Shown here piece by piece: positions 4,101-5,930 of a stretch of 5,930 nucleotides of DNA; the first letter of the stretch is position 1; every line of letters starts with the position of its first letter. The notes under the pieces were generated by a model. The model searched no databases and was not told the DNA's origin. It saw nothing but the letters and a program-made list of their open reading frames with translations. The position numbers and the translations under genes were made by a program. Origin of the DNA: JANXLS01 sp038227045. Lineage in GTDB: Bacteria; Planctomycetota; SZUA-567; H5-PLA8. The stretch is from positions 1 through 5,930 of the forward strand of contig JBBRQD010000211.1 in the NCBI GenBank assembly GCA_038227045.1, in the 5' to 3' direction.

Positions 4101-5930
4101 CTTCTCAGAGTTTTTATGCCGGTGATGACCGGGCGCCTGTTCACGCAATTGACGGGACTGGCATGACTCCAAACAATCCAGTGACTCCCGCGTCCACGGC
4201 CGGAACCAACCCGGCCGGCCAGATGTGGTTGAGCAACGGCAATGTCAATACGTGGATTGCGTTCGATTTGGGCAGCGTCACGACGATAGGCTCGTTCCGG
4301 CTCTGGAACTACAACGAAGGGGGCGGCAATCCAGGCCGCGGCGTAAAGACCGCGGGTATTTATGTCCTCAATTCCATGCCCGCACAAAATGGCCCATACG
4401 ACACGTTCGGCGGCACGCTCGCGCAAAATTTCACCTTCGCTCGAGCGTCGGGCGCGGGTGCTGATCCGGGCGCCGATTACACGTTTGCCACGCCCGTCAC
4501 CGGCAGATACCTTCTGATGTATGTCACGAGCAATTTCGGAACCGCCGACAACTACACGGGTATTTCAGAGATCCGGTTCAATCAGCTTCCCAGCGCTCTG
4601 GCCTTTGGCACGCCTGTGATCATGAACACCAACACTGTGCTCGATGTGAATAGCACCATTCCCACAATTGGCTCGCTGGCCGATGCCGCCGGAAATCCGA
4701 CCGGCGCACAGGTCCACCTCGGTACCGGCACGCTGACTCTCGGCAACGACAACACCTCGACAAATTTCTCGGGCGTGATCGACGGGGCGGACGCAACGGC
4801 GGGTTTGATCAAGGTTGGCACGGGAACGCAGACGCTCAGCGGTGCCAACACGTTTGCGGGTCCGACGGCCATTTCGGCCGGTAAATTGCAACTCGCCAAT
4901 ACCAACGCGCTTCAAAACAGCACCGTGACGTTGAACGCCAACAATTTGCTGAACTTCGCGCCCATTGCCGGAGCGACATTCAACATCGGCGGCCTGACAG
5001 GCACGAGCAACAACGCATTGCAGGACACGGGAGCGGCTGCAATCACCTTGGCGGTAGGAGGCGGGATCAATCCGTCCACTACGTCCTATGGCGGCGTGCT
5101 CTCCGGGCCGGGTAGTTTCACCAAAGCCGGAACGGGCACCCTGACGTTTGAGAATACCCATACCTATGCAGGCGCGACGGCCATAACCGGCGGTACGTTG
5201 AAACTGGCCAGCGCGCAGCCCGCGCCAGGTGCCAGTGTTTGGCTGAACGCAAACGACACAACAAAGATGAACATAGGTGGGGGAAATGCGATTACGACTT
5301 GGGGAAGCGAAACGGGTTCGGACAACGTCGTCGGAACCGGCACCTATACGCCCAACGCCATTAACGGGCAGTCGGTGGTCCATTTCAACACCAGCCAAAC
5401 GATGACAAACACTACCAACTACCCGGCTCCAATTACGGTTTTCGCGGTCGCGCGTTTGACTGGCGGCTCGAATGCACGCGTTATTTCGTCCACGGGTACG
5501 AACTGGTTGTTTGGTTTCTGGGGCGGTCAAATAGACCGTTTCTATTTTGAAGGCTGGGTCTACGGCAACGGCAGCCCAGGCAATGGTCTGCCACCCGACA
5601 CTAAACCCCACATGTATGAAGGCACGATAAGCGGTGCCGGAATTCCCAGTACGGTCGCCGTGTTCGACGACCGGGCGTCCACCGTGCAAAACTTAACGTC
5701 AAACACAAATGGCACGACTCCGCCCAATGGTTTGGAACTAAACGGGTCAGGTTGTTGCGGTGAAAGGTCCGACTGCGATGTCGCCGAATTGCTGATTTAT
5801 CCGGGCATCCTGAACGCGGCAGACAACGCTAAAACAGAGGCGTATCTCATCGCCAAGTATTTTGGAAGCGGTTCGGTGATCCCTGGAAATCTGCCGTCCA
5901 CCACGGCGGTAACGATCTCCGGTGGAGGTA
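1040..5930 (+). CDS. giant secreted multidomain protein: TIG, PA14, PATR, discoidin-like and ConA-like domains (3' truncated by window)
   Basis: One frame stays open for 1630 codons with no stop, so the C-terminus lies beyond the window. Order of parts: signal peptide (1-32); unidentified beta-rich module (33-242); IPT/TIG 1 and 2 (243-333, 334-444); PA14 (455-622); IPT/TIG 3 (641-745); a tryptophan-rich entry segment (748-800) opening a PATR-type beta-helix region; PATR units at 868-908, 970-1008, 1243-1287 and 1350-1391; a discoidin-like domain (1014-1182); and a concanavalin A/LamG-like domain (1394-1609). A new repeat appears to begin at the edge (TTAVTISGGG). The protein is rich in Gly, Thr, Asn and Ala and has only five cysteines, as expected of an exported beta-rich protein. 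By architecture it is an autotransporter-associated beta-strand repeat protein of the kind abundant in Verrucomicrobiota. I infer a role in adhesion or polysaccharide binding at the cell surface; no catalytic motif is visible. The anchor (barrel or PEP-CTERM) cannot be seen. No operon partner lies upstream. Confidence 0.93.
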   Translation, partial: MRVKFPSENRNLTVAAWIFACAALTFMLPSFAATPSQPIVFTGGWNQDLVAEAGNPDPSATTTIDMGSWVFYEMGLNTTNHTTTQGLPVGAPSFVSAINPNVTFQLQPYTGNNVVRGGVGSGILPLVSPARYKTLSFLSTSQTSNMTVKLTFNDSSTTTFSNIFVPDWTQDTAPNSSIALTNIGLVQRNDAVGNPGNPYTGRLSLFEQDISLTGVDQAKQIASITVQGTGNFALFAVSGELSVPAITSVTVNNAVAAGGNVVTIIGSGLLPGATYSFGTAAPVTATTTSTDAKVVTLTVPASVPAGFLGDVDLVYTGTNGTLTLTNGYTYTATPVVITSVAPPTGAYNANTVITITGSGFAPGTNVFSGTVTLGINPLGVAPSGVQLATAVSGTDTSITCTVPPQLANTLPGPYDIIVTADSNPSNIAPVHALNGFIGGAYTYNAFRVPENDTNFQNLVHYRYFHDAQIGPVLPFTGNQGALTDTAILPLAYSIPVIAPTKSGFINTMQFNSNPFLPDGVSAPPNPTDNFSIEYAGFLNVPVDGVYTLFTASDDGTYFVIGDPNSSVTVVRNNFAQGTTERFGTIGLKAGRHRFVVQYSEGGGGNNNFVRWQGPTFAKEDIPQGSSDGTARGFYGELPITVSTAISNPSVMPVLGGSPVTLTGTNFYPTVLTLVVKDTNNLTLGTFTNPGTAPNFSVVNPTTISFTSPADAGRPGAATVTITTAGGQTATVPGGLPSGLFYDAASISLTWTGNSAPQNSNWSDPSNWDLSRIPANSDYVILTSAGQMPTNMDIPNLSLNALSYSAAASTSFTVADSTGTGLSFAGGGANITLDPAAAYQSINANILFNGVTAINANGVGAGKGIGFNGILSGAGTLNITGGGGGEVDFFNPANTYTGGTSVTNSFLFVQAIADGGVASSLGASSNASVNLRLKNATLSILSNGATDRGITLDTGTDTIDTGANTVTSNGSLTGPGNLRKIGSGTLTLSGSNSYAGSTIIDVGTVKLISTVSTDYLIPTSATSQSFYAGDDRAPVHAIDGTGMTPNNPVTPASTAGTNPAGQMWLSNGNVNTWIAFDLGSVTTIGSFRLWNYNEGGGNPGRGVKTAGIYVLNSMPAQNGPYDTFGGTLAQNFTFARASGAGADPGADYTFATPVTGRYLLMYVTSNFGTADNYTGISEIRFNQLPSALAFGTPVIMNTNTVLDVNSTIPTIGSLADAAGNPTGAQVHLGTGTLTLGNDNTSTNFSGVIDGADATAGLIKVGTGTQTLSGANTFAGPTAISAGKLQLANTNALQNSTVTLNANNLLNFAPIAGATFNIGGLTGTSNNALQDTGAAAITLAVGGGINPSTTSYGGVLSGPGSFTKAGTGTLTFENTHTYAGATAITGGTLKLASAQPAPGASVWLNANDTTKMNIGGGNAITTWGSETGSDNVVGTGTYTPNAINGQSVVHFNTSQTMTNTTNYPAPITVFAVARLTGGSNARVISSTGTNWLFGFWGGQIDRFYFEGWVYGNGSPGNGLPPDTKPHMYEGTISGAGIPSTVAVFDDRASTVQNLTSNTNGTTPPNGLELNGSGCCGERSDCDVAELLIYPGILNAADNAKTEAYLIAKYFGSGSVIPGNLPSTTAVTISGGG
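1136..1765 (+). other. N-terminal beta-rich module, family not identified
   Basis: Residues 33-242 show alternating hydrophobic strands and polar turns, with markers GGWNQDLVAE near the start, FQLQPYTGNN, YKTLSFLSTS, IFVPDW (W168) and FALFAVSGEL at the end. The pattern resembles a jelly-roll or galactose-binding-like sandwich seen at the start of verrucomicrobial surface proteins, but I cannot give it a family name from sequence alone. It contains no cysteine and no obvious catalytic residues. Confidence 0.45.
1766..2038 (+). other. IPT/TIG domain 1
   Basis: Residues 243-333 follow the immunoglobulin-like TIG pattern. An opening PAITSVTV strand is followed by the hallmark VVTIIGSGLLPGATYSFG (turn G-S-G then a further strand), VTLTVPASVPAG, a GDVDLVYTG strand, and the closing NGYTYT typical of TIG repeats. 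Such domains usually act as structural spacers in bacterial surface proteins. Confidence 0.8.
2039..2371 (+). other. IPT/TIG domain 2
   Basis: Residues 334-444 repeat the TIG pattern directly after the first: VVITSVAPPTGAYN, VITITGSGFAPGTNVF, ITCTVPPQL, a GPYDIIVTAD strand and the closing GAYTYN. It is about 20 residues longer than TIG 1, mainly from an extra loop (VTLGINPLGVAPSGVQ). It holds one of the few cysteines of the protein, C400. Confidence 0.78.
2402..2905 (+). other. PA14-like domain
   Basis: Residues 455-622 start with LVHYRYFHD, resembling the opening L-x-x-x-Y-Y of PA14 modules. They continue with FSIEYAGFLNVPVDGVYTL and the signature SDDGTYFVIGD (S552, D553, D554, G555), then GLKAGRHRFVVQYSEGGG and a final VRWQGP strand. 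PA14 folds are often carbohydrate-binding (fungal adhesins, glycosidase inserts). The D-D-G turn is conserved here. The first third contains an unusual insertion before the FSIEY strand. Confidence 0.82.
2960..3274 (+). other. IPT/TIG domain 3
   Basis: Residues 641-745 match the TIG pattern with an opening ISNPSVMPVLGG, the core VTLTGTNFYPTVLTLVV, a TTISFTSPADAG strand and ATVTITTAGGQ, closing with GLFYDAAS. It is separated from TIG 1 and 2 by the PA14 domain and marks the border between the N-terminal binding part and the PATR passenger region. Confidence 0.72.
3281..3640 (+). other. entry segment of the PATR passenger region
   Basis: Residues 748-867 begin LTWTGN, then NWSDPSNWD (W761, W767) and RIPANSDYVILTS. 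This W-x-G ... W-S-x-x-x-N-W ... P-x-x-x-D arrangement commonly opens the beta-helical part of PATR proteins and related surface proteins. The remainder is a run of short strands (TNMDIPNLSLNALSYS and onward) consistent with irregular helix turns. No catalytic motif is apparent. Confidence 0.55.
3641..3763 (+). repeat. PATR unit 1 (degenerate)
   Basis: Residues 868-908 read GILSGAGTLNITGGGGG, then NTYTGGTSV and LFVQ. The strand-G-x-N-T-Y-T-G-G-T-strand pattern of the passenger-associated transport repeat is clear, but the usual K-x-G-x-G-T-L-T-L segment is replaced by a glycine run, and the closing G-x-L-x-L is altered. Confidence 0.65.
3947..4063 (+). repeat. PATR unit 2
   Basis: Residues 970-1008 form a textbook unit: SLTGPGNLRKIGSGTLTLSG, then SNSYAGSTIIDVGTVKLIS. 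It is followed within six residues by the discoidin-like domain. Confidence 0.85.
4079..4585 (+). other. discoidin (F5/8 type C)-like domain
   Basis: Residues 1014-1182 carry the usual series: ATSQSFYAGDDRAPVHAIDG at the start, MWLS (W1063), TWIAFDLGSV (W1072, F1075-G1078), IGSFRLWNYNE (W1089, N1092, E1093), a long loop, then GRYLLMYVTSN and a closing GISEIRFN. In this family the fold typically binds sugars or lipids at loop tips. It is inserted between PATR units 2 and 3, so it probably projects from the stalk. Confidence 0.8.
4766..4900 (+). repeat. PATR unit 3
   Basis: Residues 1243-1287 read FSGVIDG, IKVGTGTQTLSGANTFAG and ISAGKLQLAN, a nearly canonical unit. The preceding stretch (VLDVNSTIPTIGSLADAAG at about 1199-1217) is the companion strand pattern often found ahead of a PATR unit. 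Confidence 0.85.
5087..5212 (+). repeat. PATR unit 4
   Basis: Residues 1350-1391 read YGGVLSGPGSFTKAGTGTLT, then HTYAGATAITGGTLKLAS. This is the unit closest to the family consensus, and the ConA-like domain begins within three residues of its end. Confidence 0.87.
5219..5866 (+). other. concanavalin A/LamG-like domain
   Basis: Residues 1394-1609 start APGASVWLNANDTTKM and continue with ITTWGS, a VVHFNTSQTM strand, ITVFAVARL, GFWGG, HMYEGTIS and a closing DVAELLIYPGILNAADNAKT followed by EAYLIAKYFG. The A-E-x-L-I-Y ... E-A-Y-L-x-x-K-Y ending is characteristic of LamG/ConA-like jelly rolls in surface proteins of Verrucomicrobiota, Planctomycetota and Bacteroidota. C1572, C1573 and C1579 cluster just before the closing strand. 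Glycan binding is inferred, not shown. Confidence 0.78.

Noticed and set aside
4565..5689. 374-codon open frame on the minus strand
   Set aside because: It lies wholly antisense to the discoidin, PATR and ConA part of the giant gene. Its product is an arginine- and glycine-rich string without domains or signal. Long antisense frames are common opposite repetitive GC-biased genes. The + strand frame has clear domains over the same bases.

Overview
The window reads as a bacterial chromosome segment. Genes are about 53-56% GC where I counted, and the intergenic stretch is much more AT-rich. The dominant gene is a giant secreted modular protein joining IPT/TIG folds, a PA14 module, autotransporter-associated beta-strand repeats (PATR), a discoidin-like domain and a concanavalin A/LamG-like domain. 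This architecture is typical of Verrucomicrobiota (Pedosphaera/Limisphaerales-type soil bacteria) and to a lesser degree Planctomycetota. That assignment is inference from architecture and composition; no phylogenetic marker other than one tRNA is present.

Layout. Positions 1-76 may hold the last 25 or so codons of a gene entering from the left on the + strand (weakly supported). Positions 77-358 have no supported gene. A class II tRNA-Ser(UGA) lies on the minus strand at 359-445, with no encoded CCA and a TATAAT box just upstream. Positions 446-1039 are intergenic. This stretch has a 12-bp motif repeated three times in tandem (493-528), a strong Shine-Dalgarno sequence before a 9-codon reading frame (656-697), and a core of about 28% GC.

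From 1040 to the window end (5930) one + strand frame stays open without a stop for 1630 codons, so the gene is truncated by the window edge. I read it through codon by codon. It starts with a Sec-type signal peptide, followed by an unidentified beta-sandwich-like module, two TIG domains, PA14, a third TIG, and then a PATR passenger region. Within that region a discoidin-like and a ConA-like domain each sit directly behind a PATR unit.

Functional picture (inference): the protein is exported through Sec and displayed or released as a long beta-rich stalk carrying putative carbohydrate-binding modules, suited to binding polysaccharide or a surface. The anchoring element (autotransporter barrel, PEP-CTERM or another sorting signal) would lie past the window. 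No enzyme active site, mobile element, CRISPR array or defence gene is visible. All sizeable frames opposite or out of phase with the giant gene look like shadows.
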